Below are positions 25,453-33,563 of a DNA stretch of 64,000 bases, piece after piece. The notes beneath the pieces are model-generated. The model was not told where the DNA came from. It made no database searches and saw only the letters and a list, made by a program, of their open reading frames with translations. The stretch lies in contig UQKU01000004.1 of assembly GCA_900541675.1 (NCBI GenBank), positions 1 to 64,000 of the forward strand, written 5' to 3'. The first letter of the stretch is position 1, and each line of letters starts with the position of its first letter. The position numbers and the translations under genes were made by a program. This stretch comes from an uncultured Collinsella sp. GTDB taxonomy: Bacteria > Actinomycetota > Coriobacteriia > Coriobacteriales > Coriobacteriaceae.

Positions 25453-26214
25453 GTGCATATCTACGCTATGAGTGACATTCACGGATGCTTGGACGCCTTT
25501 AAAGCGTCGCTTTCCACCATCGACCTCGAGGCCGAGGACTCCAAGCTGGTCCTGTTGGGTGATTACTGCGACCGAGGTCCCGATTCGCTCGAGGTCTTCG
25601 AACTCGTTATGGACTTGCAAAAACGTTACGGCGATCGCGTCGTGGCGCTGCGTGGCAACCACGAGGAGATGCTCCTTGAGTACATTGATGAGGTAAACGA
25701 TTTTAATTTTACGCAGGCATGGATACTTGCCGACAGCAATCTGGCAACGGCCAAGAGTTTCCTAGATGCCGAGGCATTCAAGCACGTTAAGCACCTGCTG
25801 AGGCTCAGGAAGTTCGAGGAGGCCTACGGCTTTACGGTTGAGCGCATAAAAGCCGAGCGCGCGGACGTCATCGCATGGGTTCGCAAACTCCCTTACTTTT
25901 ACGAGAGCCCCTTTGGCCAGGTCTTTGTGCACGCCGGCGTTGACGAGGAAGCCGGCGTGCACTGGAAGTTCGGCACGCCCGACGTGTCATTTGTCACGAT
26001 GCCGCCCGATTACGTGGGACATAAGTTCTATCTGGATGTTATCGCCGGGCATATCAACACCGAGGCGGTCTCGGGCATTGCGGGCTACCGCGGTATCTGG
26101 CATGACGGGGCCAGCCATTACTACATCGACGGGAACGTCATGAAGAACGGCGAGGTCGCCATGCTGGACTACGACTCAGAGACAGGGAAGTACAGCGGGC
26201 CAGGGCTGGAGTAG
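25453..26214 (+). CDS. calcineurin-like serine/threonine phosphatase family protein
   Basis: 253 residues. Motifs of the PPP/ApaH-like class: MSDIHGCLDAF, VLLGDYCDRGPDS, VVALRGNHEEM, VFVHAGVDEEAG and IAGHINTEA. The start is GTG at 25453 with AGGGGGTC upstream; an in-frame ATG lies five codons later. Possible role in protein dephosphorylation or nucleotide turnover. Confidence 0.88.
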   Translation: MHIYAMSDIHGCLDAFKASLSTIDLEAEDSKLVLLGDYCDRGPDSLEVFELVMDLQKRYGDRVVALRGNHEEMLLEYIDEVNDFNFTQAWILADSNLATAKSFLDAEAFKHVKHLLRLRKFEEAYGFTVERIKAERADVIAWVRKLPYFYESPFGQVFVHAGVDEEAGVHWKFGTPDVSFVTMPPDYVGHKFYLDVIAGHINTEAVSGIAGYRGIWHDGASHYYIDGNVMKNGEVAMLDYDSETGKYSGPGLE

Positions 26215-26238
26215 GTTGGAGGGCGATTATTTGCCTTT

Positions 26239-26988
26239 CTAGTAACGCAATGATCTATTAAGCCATTCATTCATTCTTCCAGAAGAATAATCTTCGATCC
26301 GCTTTCCTTCCTTTGTATTTAAGCGAAGTTCGGGTTTGATAGAGATGCCGCAGTATTCGGGTTTGACAGAGATAACGCAACGAAACTGCAGCTCTGCTGC
26401 ATTCAAGTCTATCTTGTCCAATTGTTTAATATACCGATAAAGGCAATGATATTCGTGCTGTTCGCTGCCTAAGACGTGGGCGACATCGAGGTAGGCGAGC
26501 AGGGAGATGAGTACGTGCCACTGCTGGTCTAAAACTTGTTTACCATTCTCGTCTTCGGTAAAGGGGTCAAAGGCGTCGAGTTCAGCAACCGCATCTTTGT
26601 CAAAGTAAAAGTGGTAATGTCGCTGATCGTCGGTGCGGCACTTAAGCACAAGGTAGAAAACAGCATCGTCTGCTGATACCTTTTTGCGGTTGTCTTTGCA
26701 CCATTCATCCCATCTGTCTTCTTTAAGGGCAGATTCCATTTCTTTAAGCTTATTTTCATTAAGTTCATTTAGCTCACGTACGGTCTTGCCCAGCTTATAG
26801 GCTGGGTCACTATGAGGACTGTTTTCAGAAATATTTTTGCAAGGATCATTGCACCATTCAATAAAGTCCTTGACGTCTATTGGATTGGTATAAAACTCTC
26901 CGGTGGAAGACGCGTTTTTGCATATAGTGCCGACGCGGTCGAAAAAATCCCTGATATCGTTCAAATCGGCGAGCTTGTCTTCGTCCAT
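26239..26988 (-). CDS. hypothetical protein
   Basis: 249 residues, acidic, no membrane helix or motif that I recognise. It is rich in Asp/Glu/Lys and lower in GC than the core genes, marking the start of an accessory stretch. The central part (YHFYFDKDAVAELDAFDPF) looks folded. Function unknown. Confidence 0.65.
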   Translation of the reverse strand: MDEDKLADLNDIRDFFDRVGTICKNASSTGEFYTNPIDVKDFIEWCNDPCKNISENSPHSDPAYKLGKTVRELNELNENKLKEMESALKEDRWDEWCKDNRKKVSADDAVFYLVLKCRTDDQRHYHFYFDKDAVAELDAFDPFTEDENGKQVLDQQWHVLISLLAYLDVAHVLGSEQHEYHCLYRYIKQLDKIDLNAAELQFRCVISVKPEYCGISIKPELRLNTKEGKRIEDYSSGRMNEWLNRSLRY

Positions 26989-27118
26989 ATCCAGATTCCT
27001 TTCTCATCAGGAAACATGTCTCATTATAGGTGCGTTCGCGGTCGCGGTGACAGGCGGACGTGGGCGCCAGCGTGATTCCAGAGAAGGAAAATGACGGGGC
27101 TTCGGAACAGCCAAGAAT

Positions 27119-27300
27119 CAAGGTCTAATACTTTTCCGAGAAGTGAACGAGTGAAATCGGACCCCTGAAGCATCGACACTTTAAAGGCGTCGTTTCCTGC
27201 GGTTTTGGCGTTAGAATCCTGCGATTTTGCCACTGGAAAATGCGGATGCTCCAGGGGTTCAAAAACAGCCGTTCACTTCGCGGAAAAGCATTAGACCTCG
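27119..27300. repeat. long imperfect palindrome P5
   Basis: Bases 27119-27175 and 27244-27300 are inverted copies, about three quarters identical: AGGTCTAATACTTTTCCG on one side, CGGAAAAGCATTAGACCT on the other. Similarity goes on towards the centre at about 27210. It lies between the hypothetical gene and the AbiEi-like gene and codes for nothing evident. Confidence 0.8.
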
Positions 27301-27419
27301 ATAGAGAAGAGCTGTTGCTAAGCAGCAGGGCAGCGGCAGAAAAGGGACAAACAAGGCATGCCGATCATATCGAATCAAAATCACGTTGCAAAAGTCTGAA
27401 AATATCCTACAATTGCGAC

Positions 27420-28046
27420 ATGAAGTACTTTAGCAACATAACGGCGATAAGCGAGCTTTCCGAGAGTGAGGGCGTGTTCACCACAGCCCAGGCGGCTCGC
27501 ATGGACATCTCTCGAGATGCACTGGCGCACTCATGCCGTGCAGGGCGTCTTGAACGGATATGCCACGGTGCTTACCGGATGTCTGGAACACAGCGCCGAG
27601 ACACCGACGAGCTCAACGCTTTTTGGAAGCTCACCAATCCCTCCCTTTGCGCGTGGGAGAGAAAACGCCAGTGGGATGGTATCGCCGTGAGCGGTACGAC
27701 GGCGGCGAACCTGCAGCAAATGGGCGATTTCTATCTGTCCCCCTACAGGATGACCGCGCCCATGCGTATCAATACAAGAAACGAATCCCTTACCTTTGTA
27801 AAGCGCGAGATCGCTGAGCGGGACATCGTTTGGCTCGACGGCCTGCCGGTAACTAAACCCGAGCGCACGCTTGTCGATCTTTGCCTCGATTGCGAGGACC
27901 CCTCATTAATTATCGATGCCTATAACGACGCGCTTGGGCGTGGGCTCGATACACAGCGGCTGAAGGATCTTGTAGAAGAGAACTCTAAAACCGCCAAACG
28001 ACGCGAGTTAATGGCGCCTTTGCTGATAGCTCTAGGTTGTGACTGA
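27420..28046 (+). CDS. AbiEi-type antitoxin/transcriptional regulator, no toxin partner
   Basis: 208 residues. N-terminal winged helix: ELSESEGVFTTAQAARMDISRDALAHSCRAGRLERICHGAYRM is the AbiEi_4-like signature. The C-terminal domain has VWLDGLPVTKPERTLVDLCLDCEDP, also typical of AbiEi. In type IV systems the next gene is an AbiEii nucleotidyltransferase; here a restriction-modification pair follows. It may be an orphan antitoxin or a regulator of its neighbours. The ATG at 27420 has no strong ribosome site. Confidence 0.75.
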   Translation: MKYFSNITAISELSESEGVFTTAQAARMDISRDALAHSCRAGRLERICHGAYRMSGTQRRDTDELNAFWKLTNPSLCAWERKRQWDGIAVSGTTAANLQQMGDFYLSPYRMTAPMRINTRNESLTFVKREIAERDIVWLDGLPVTKPERTLVDLCLDCEDPSLIIDAYNDALGRGLDTQRLKDLVEENSKTAKRRELMAPLLIALGCD

Positions 28047-28232
28047 ATACGCAGGCCTGATGTTGGCTAGTTGCAAGTTGGGGCAATTGTTTGTCCGTGC
28101 GACACGTTAATCTAAGTTACCGTTGAAAGGCGTTGCAACAAAGTGTTGCAACTGCCATGAATCGCGTTTAATCTTGATAACGCTGTGTCAATTAGCGGAC
28201 AGTTCGTCCGTAGTTTGTTCCGATTGGATAGC

Positions 28233-29408
28233 ATGAAAGACGTTAGGGAAGAGATAACTGCCAAACGCAAGGAGCTCGCGCTGACTCAGAAGGAGTTCGC
28301 CGCCGCTCTTGGCATGGGACCTAATGGTGATAGAACCGTCCGGCGTTGGGAGACTGGCGAGACCAGTCCATCTGCTACGGAGCTCACGTTTATACGCTCC
28401 CTAGGTTATCAGGCGCCCTTTGCGCAGGGTGATCGGGAGGACGCTCCTTTCACTTACATTGACCTATTTGCTGGTATCGGTGGCATTCGCTTGCCGTTCC
28501 AAGAACTTGGTGGCAAGTGCGTTTTTTCTTGTGAGTGGGATAAATATGCACAGAAGACGTACCGCATGAATTACGGTGATCAGCCAGCTGGGGACATTCA
28601 TGACGTTCGTTCGGACGACATTCCAAAATTTAACGTTTTATTGGCGGGATTTCCGTGCCAGCCATTCTCGCTCGCGGGCGTTTCAAAGAAAAAATCGATG
28701 GGACGTGCTACTGGCTTTGAAGACAAGACGCAGGGGACATTATTTTTCGAAGTAGCTCGTATTATTCGCGACAAAAAACCTGATGCTTTCCTGCTGGAAA
28801 ACGTTAAAAACCTAACGAGTCACGATCGCGGCAAGACCTTCAGGATTATTATGCAGACCCTTAAGGACGAGCTTGGTTACGATGTGCACTACAAGGTTCT
28901 TGATAGCAAGAATTGGACTTGCCAGCATCGTGAGCGCATTTACATTGTTGGCTTTAAGAAAAAAACTAATTTTGATTGGGACCAACTAGAGCTTGGGGGC
29001 GGTGGGCACACCGTCGGGGAGATTCTTGAAGATGCTCCTGATGATCGATACGTTCTTTCCGACAAACTGTGGGCTTATTTGCGTGCATATAAGGAAAAGC
29101 ACCAGGCGGCAGGCAATGGCTTTGGCTATAGCACGGTTGGCCCCAATGACACGACAAGGACGCTTTCAGCACGCTATCACAAGGACGGAAGTGAGATTCT
29201 TGTTTCACGTGGCGAGGGGAAGAACCCTCGCAAGCTGACTCCGCGTGAATGTGCCCGACTTCAAGGGTTCCCCGATCAATTCATTATTCCGGTTTCGGAT
29301 ACGCAGGCATATCATCAATTTGGTAATTCTGTCACCGTACCGGCTGTGCGAGCAGTGGCCAAGCTGATGATGGGAGCGTATTTCGATGGACTACGGAGTT
29401 CTGAGTAG
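28233..29408 (+). CDS. DNA (cytosine-5) methyltransferase with N-terminal HTH
   Basis: 391 residues. Residues 1-58 are a helix-turn-helix (ELALTQKEFAAALGMGPNGDRTVRRWETGETSPS), as in EcoRII/SsoII-type enzymes that repress their own promoter. The catalytic part has motif I DLFAGIGG (77-84), motif IV GFPCQPFS (Cys142), motif VI ENVKNL, motif VIII QHRERIYIVGF and motif X FGNSVTVPA. It protects DNA from the overlapping endonuclease. ATG at 28233 follows GGATAG; a GTG at 28185 is possible. Confidence 0.92.
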   Translation: MKDVREEITAKRKELALTQKEFAAALGMGPNGDRTVRRWETGETSPSATELTFIRSLGYQAPFAQGDREDAPFTYIDLFAGIGGIRLPFQELGGKCVFSCEWDKYAQKTYRMNYGDQPAGDIHDVRSDDIPKFNVLLAGFPCQPFSLAGVSKKKSMGRATGFEDKTQGTLFFEVARIIRDKKPDAFLLENVKNLTSHDRGKTFRIIMQTLKDELGYDVHYKVLDSKNWTCQHRERIYIVGFKKKTNFDWDQLELGGGGHTVGEILEDAPDDRYVLSDKLWAYLRAYKEKHQAAGNGFGYSTVGPNDTTRTLSARYHKDGSEILVSRGEGKNPRKLTPRECARLQGFPDQFIIPVSDTQAYHQFGNSVTVPAVRAVAKLMMGAYFDGLRSSE

Positions 29409-30597
29409 CTATTTTGACGGCGCGGTTGCGAAGAAACTCGTTGCTGTTGATATTGATAGAAAACGCAGCAACCAGCATGAATTCAACGGAACTGCGGAGC
29501 TCCGTTCCCTGTTTGGCGACGATGATATAAGAAATATACCGACGACCTTCGTGTTTCTTTGCGACGATGCAGACCCTTTGTTTGATCACGGGTTTACGAC
29601 TTGGTACGACGCGCGCAGGAAGCATCCGACTAGGACAGAATACAGGCTCTATTACAACGATAGCGAAGCGATACGAGCCTCGAGAATAGGTGACCTGATG
29701 GTCATTGCACCTTCAGACGAGCATGGTCTTCTGATTGTATTTGCTAGACAAGGATCAAATGCCGAGTGCCAATTAAGATGGCTTTTCGGTTTGAACGAAG
29801 TTGACGACAGTGGTTTTTCGCGGTCAACCGCAGATGACAGGCGAATAGACTCAATCGCCGCATCCATTCTTGAAGCGATTGGCATCGAAGTTTCGCTTCC
29901 CACATCGGCTGTTACGTATTTGGATGAAATGGTCGAAAAGTTCGGTGATTCTTTTCCCAAAGGGATTGAATTCACGAGGTATTCCATCTCGACTTTGGGT
30001 GTGCTTGATTGGAGGAGCAACCCCGACAAGTGCCTTCTTGACTGCTATGAGCGAGAAGAGATTCTCTTTAAGGTATTCGAGAGGCATCTGCTTGAGCGCG
30101 ATTTGGCTCCCTATCTAAGAGGCGATCTCGATGTTGATGGAGTGTTACGGACCACGATGTCAGCTTTCCAGCGGAGGAAATCGCGCGCGGGAACTGCTTT
30201 CGAGCATCAACTTGAGTACCTGTTTAAGGGATGGGGCATAAGTTATTCCGCTCAGCCGTATACTGAGGGCAAATCAAAGCCAGATTTCATTATGCCGTCG
30301 ATTGAGGCTTATAGAAATCCTTTGTATCCTGCCGAGAAGCTGACCATGCTTGGCGCAAAAACGACCGTTAAAGAGCGCTGGCGCCAAGTGTTGGAAGAAG
30401 CGGATAGAATTGAAAATAAGCATTTGATTACACTTGATGTGGCGGTGAGCACTGAGTACACGGACTCGATGCGCAGGCATAGTCTCCAACTGGTTGTGCC
30501 TCGTCCTGTATTTGGTTCATATACGGCTGAACAGCAAAGCTGGCTGATGGACGTAGGGGAGTTTTGCCAACTACTGGTCGATAAAGAACGACAATAG
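29386..30597 (+). CDS. EcoRII-like type IIE restriction endonuclease
   Basis: 403 residues, the same size as EcoRII. The N-terminal half is the likely effector/DNA-sensing domain; the C-terminal half is the PD-(D/E)xK nuclease. KPDFIMPSIEAY...LGAKTTVKERWRQ places Tyr309, Lys325 and Lys329 with the same spacing as Tyr308, Lys324 and Lys328 of EcoRII. EAD..ENKHLITLDVAVS and the LVVP segment also match the family. Predicted target CCWGG, by family only. The gene overlaps the methyltransferase by 23 bases. Confidence 0.87.
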   Translation: MDYGVLSSYFDGAVAKKLVAVDIDRKRSNQHEFNGTAELRSLFGDDDIRNIPTTFVFLCDDADPLFDHGFTTWYDARRKHPTRTEYRLYYNDSEAIRASRIGDLMVIAPSDEHGLLIVFARQGSNAECQLRWLFGLNEVDDSGFSRSTADDRRIDSIAASILEAIGIEVSLPTSAVTYLDEMVEKFGDSFPKGIEFTRYSISTLGVLDWRSNPDKCLLDCYEREEILFKVFERHLLERDLAPYLRGDLDVDGVLRTTMSAFQRRKSRAGTAFEHQLEYLFKGWGISYSAQPYTEGKSKPDFIMPSIEAYRNPLYPAEKLTMLGAKTTVKERWRQVLEEADRIENKHLITLDVAVSTEYTDSMRRHSLQLVVPRPVFGSYTAEQQSWLMDVGEFCQLLVDKERQ

Positions 30598-30640
30598 TTC
30601 ATTTCTATACCGGAGTTTTACATAGCCAGCTTAATAATAA

Positions 30641-30680
30641 GCGCGCAAGTGCGTCGGGCATAAATGACGTCCTTGCGCGC
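30641..30680. terminator. hairpin between convergent genes
   Basis: GCGCGCAAG-CGTC (from 30641) pairs with GACG-CCTTGCGCGC (to 30680). It lies between the endonuclease gene and the convergent AIPR-like gene. Lacks a clear T-run. Confidence 0.6.
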
Positions 30681-30702
30681 CGATGCTTTGCCTAAGTATC
30701 CG

Positions 30703-32112
30703 CTAGCCCATAAGAACTGCGAGCTTCATCGAGTTTTCAACGGCGGTGTAGCTCATAGCGCCCTTGCCGACCTTTTGCGGATCGTAGTCAGATTGCTGAA
30801 TGACACCGCTGTATTGAGCGACGACATTTTCAAATGCCGGGCTATCGAGGAACTTGTGAGGATCAGTTTTCCAATACACCTTCCCCTGATCATCTGCTTC
30901 CATCAATGCGCGGAGGCCACAGACTAGGGGGTAGATAAAGCCATCAGGAACAGGATTGTCCGTTGCCTTTTCAAAGAAGGGAGTTTTGTATTCATTGCGA
31001 CTATTCTTAAGGCTCTTAACGGCGCCGATTTTTCCGTAGCTTCCTGTTTTGTTGTAGTGCTTGGGGAAACGCGAATAGATTTCATCATATAGACCGGGAA
31101 GGTCCGTAGCCACTTTGAGTGCGCTGAGAACTTGCGGATTCTTGAGTTCGCGGCGCGCTGAACCAGCAGCTTTGCTTACTCGGTCATCCCTCATAAGCTG
31201 CAAGAACTTTTCCTGGCACTTCTCCTTGCCGCTATAGACTAGGGGAAGTTGTGGCGCTTCGATGTCGCCAGAGGTGACGTTACTCGAGATGAGCGATAAC
31301 GGGATCCAAGAGAGTGCGACAAGCTTTCTGGATTCAATGGGGTTGCCGTCGTTGGTTTTCCAGCTGATTTTGGCTGCAAATTCAGGATATTTTTCGGCAT
31401 AAAGAGCCTTAAAGGAATCGAAAAGACCTTCCTGATTGCCCTTGGTGCCTTGTGTGAGTTGAGCGTTATTGTTGCGAGCGTCGCAGATTTCCAAAAGTGA
31501 GGTGCGGAAGTTCTCAACGCAGAGCGCATCGTTTGGGTCGGTTGGAACAAGCAATTCGACAGGAATCGAGAAGTCTAGAGTGCTTATGCCTTTCTCTTTG
31601 AGGGCTGCTTTTTCTTCACGGAGAAGTGACAGGTACTCTTCAATATCGGTTCGACGGTTCATCCATGTTTGCTTGAATGAATCCCAGATTGTGACTTCGT
31701 TCTTTTTGGGAGGTCGATTGCCAAGCGCATGTTCGGCTTCGCTGAGAATGTAGCTGCCGATTGCGAGTGTGTTGTGGCCGCCGTCAAGAATTCCCTCAAC
31801 TTCGTCGTGAGAAGCAAAGCTTAGACGATAACGCCCGCGATCAAGGGACTCGTAGCTCGAGGACGCGAGCAGAATTCCCTTTGATTTAAAAGGGAAGAGC
31901 TTTTGCGTGGGAGAAAGCTCATCAGCGCGAATGGATGCCTGAATAGCATCGGTCACTGAGCCCAAACGGGAATTGCGGGGGTTGGCATCGAGATCGAGAG
32001 TGTCGATAATTTTGATAATGGATTTGGGGGACATCAGCCCGACGATCTTTTTAATGTCTCCAACTTTTTGCTCGTAGCTGTCGGTAAAGCGAACAATAAT
32101 GTCGGTGCTCAT
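30703..32112 (-). CDS. AIPR/DGQHR-like protein, candidate defence factor
   Basis: 469 residues. Residues 44-60 (NPRNSRLGSVTDAIQAS) and 106-118 (EGILDGGHNTLAI) resemble the conserved parts of AIPR (abortive infection phage resistance) and DGQHR-type proteins, where a Gly-Gln/His-Thr loop marks the active fold. No membrane helix. It converges on the EcoRII-like endonuclease, which fits a defence island. GAAAGGG precedes its ATG on the minus strand and may be masked by an upstream leader segment. Exact activity unknown. Confidence 0.6.
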   Translation of the reverse strand: MSTDIIVRFTDSYEQKVGDIKKIVGLMSPKSIIKIIDTLDLDANPRNSRLGSVTDAIQASIRADELSPTQKLFPFKSKGILLASSSYESLDRGRYRLSFASHDEVEGILDGGHNTLAIGSYILSEAEHALGNRPPKKNEVTIWDSFKQTWMNRRTDIEEYLSLLREEKAALKEKGISTLDFSIPVELLVPTDPNDALCVENFRTSLLEICDARNNNAQLTQGTKGNQEGLFDSFKALYAEKYPEFAAKISWKTNDGNPIESRKLVALSWIPLSLISSNVTSGDIEAPQLPLVYSGKEKCQEKFLQLMRDDRVSKAAGSARRELKNPQVLSALKVATDLPGLYDEIYSRFPKHYNKTGSYGKIGAVKSLKNSRNEYKTPFFEKATDNPVPDGFIYPLVCGLRALMEADDQGKVYWKTDPHKFLDSPAFENVVAQYSGVIQQSDYDPQKVGKGAMSYTAVENSMKLAVLMG

Positions 32113-32119
32113 AGCGAAA

Positions 32120-32227
32120 CCCTTTCGTCTAAAGTAGTCAAAACAACAGGCCTGCGCTCTTGGAGTGCCGGAGATTGAAAGGGAGCATCGCTAACAAAAA
32201 AGCTGGTCTCCCAGCTCTAGACGAAAG
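32120..32227 (-). promoter_or_regulatory. leader that can mask the AIPR-like gene ribosome site
   Basis: On the minus strand CTTTCGTCTA (32227-32218) is a perfect complement to TAGACGAAAG (32131-32122), which contains the Shine-Dalgarno of the gene starting at 32112. The segment between holds the terminator at 32196-32216. Confidence 0.6.
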
Positions 32228-32280
32228 CCATAACGGTGATCGGGCGTTATGGTGTTGTGCCTAGAGACATCCGTCTCATC
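32196..32280 (-). ncRNA. candidate structured small RNA or attenuated leader
   Basis: Read on the minus strand: hairpin GAGAC/GTCTC (32264-32277), hairpin CATAAC/GTTATG (32229-32251), then an intrinsic terminator AGCTGG-GAGA-CCAGCT plus TTTTT (32216-32196). A further stem CTTGATC/GATCAAG lies upstream (32302-32340). There is no coding frame. It could be a separate RNA or the 5' leader of the AIPR-like gene. Confidence 0.55.
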
Positions 32281-32497
32281 TTCCAGCCCCTATCCAGGAA
32301 GCTTGATCGAAGGATCTCACTGACCGAGGAAGAGATCAAGATCTTCGTGGAAATAAATCAGACTGCTTATTGTGAACGGTAGGTAAGTGACGGCAATCGG
32401 CATTTGTGTCCGCACGACATGTGACACTTGCCCTGTCGCCCTGCTCTGCCGCGGCGGCATGTACCTGAACAACGACCCTCTAAGGAGTTCGATTTTG

Positions 32498-32737
32498 ATG
32501 AGTGACAACACCAAGCATCTCGCAAAGAAATGCGTCAAGGACGCGGGGCCGTGCCTTGCGTTGTGCACAGCCGGCGCAGCGGTCGCGCTACTGGCTGTTC
32601 TGGGGCCATTCGACGTGCTCCGAAGTGCCGTCTCTCTGCACGTTTGCATGGCCCTTGCCGGCGCCATGATGACCGGCGGCGTGCTAGATCTGGTTTTTTG
32701 GGTGCTTGACCCGTTTGGATGGAAGAACGAGGGGTAA
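32498..32737 (+). CDS. small two-helix membrane protein
   Basis: 79 residues with two hydrophobic stretches (CLALCTAGAAVALLAVLGPF and SLHVCMALAGAMMTGGVLDLVFWVL). AAGGAG lies 10 bases upstream of the ATG at 32498; an ATG at 32459 would add 13 residues. Function unknown. Confidence 0.6.
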   Translation: MSDNTKHLAKKCVKDAGPCLALCTAGAAVALLAVLGPFDVLRSAVSLHVCMALAGAMMTGGVLDLVFWVLDPFGWKNEG

Positions 32738-32822
32738 GCCCTAAGGGATGGAAGGGCTGGAACGGTTAGCTTAGTGATCGTGCAAAATGCGGGCTAGCGA
32801 CTTACAGGGAAGTGGTAATCCG

Positions 32823-33548
32823 ATGACGGTCTATGTGACGGGCGATATTCACGGTGGCGTCGACATGCAAAAGCTGCGCGATTGGGACCTTGGGGATAGT
32901 TTGACGAGCGACGACTATCTGATTGTTGCGGGCGACTTTGGCTTTCCGTGGGATTTTTCTGCCGAGGAGTGCGCCGATATCGCCTGGCTGGAGTCGCGCC
33001 CCTATACGGTGCTGTTTGTCGACGGAAACCACGAGCGTTTCGATCACTGGGCGGAGCGCCCCATGGAGCTTTGGCACGGTGGAATGACGCAGCGCCTGTC
33101 GGATACCTCTCCCATACGGCGCCTGACGCGCGGCGAGGTTTTTGAGCTCGACGGCTCAACGATCTTTACCATGGGCGGCGCCACGAGTGTGGACAAAGAG
33201 TACCGCATTCCCTATTCCAGTTGGTGGCCGCAGGAGCTGCCGGACGAGCGCAACTTTGAGGAGGCACGGACAAAGCTCGACAGCGTGGGCTGGAAGGTCG
33301 ACTACGTAATCACCCACACCTGCTCTACGCGCATGCTTTCGCCCACGCTCTATCCGGCACCCGGCTGGAATTGCCCCGACGTTGACCGACTCACGGCATT
33401 TTTCGATGAGCTGGAAGACCGCTTGGATTACAAGCGCTGGTATTACGGGCATTTTCATCGGGATGCAAACCCGGCCGAACACCATACCGTGCTCTACGAC
33501 TGCATCGTTCGTCTGGGCGACGAACTCCAGCCCTGGGATGTTGCGTAG
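32823..33548 (+). CDS. metallophosphoesterase
   Basis: 241 residues, calcineurin-like: VTGDIHGGVDMQ, IVAGDFGFPW, FVDGNHERFD, MGGATSVDKEYR, ITHTCS and YYGHFHRD. The ATG at 32823 has AGGGAAG upstream. This subfamily often accompanies mobile or accessory genes in gut bacteria; substrate unknown. Confidence 0.85.
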   Translation: MTVYVTGDIHGGVDMQKLRDWDLGDSLTSDDYLIVAGDFGFPWDFSAEECADIAWLESRPYTVLFVDGNHERFDHWAERPMELWHGGMTQRLSDTSPIRRLTRGEVFELDGSTIFTMGGATSVDKEYRIPYSSWWPQELPDERNFEEARTKLDSVGWKVDYVITHTCSTRMLSPTLYPAPGWNCPDVDRLTAFFDELEDRLDYKRWYYGHFHRDANPAEHHTVLYDCIVRLGDELQPWDVA

Positions 33549-33563
33549 GGGCGAGGCGTTTGG

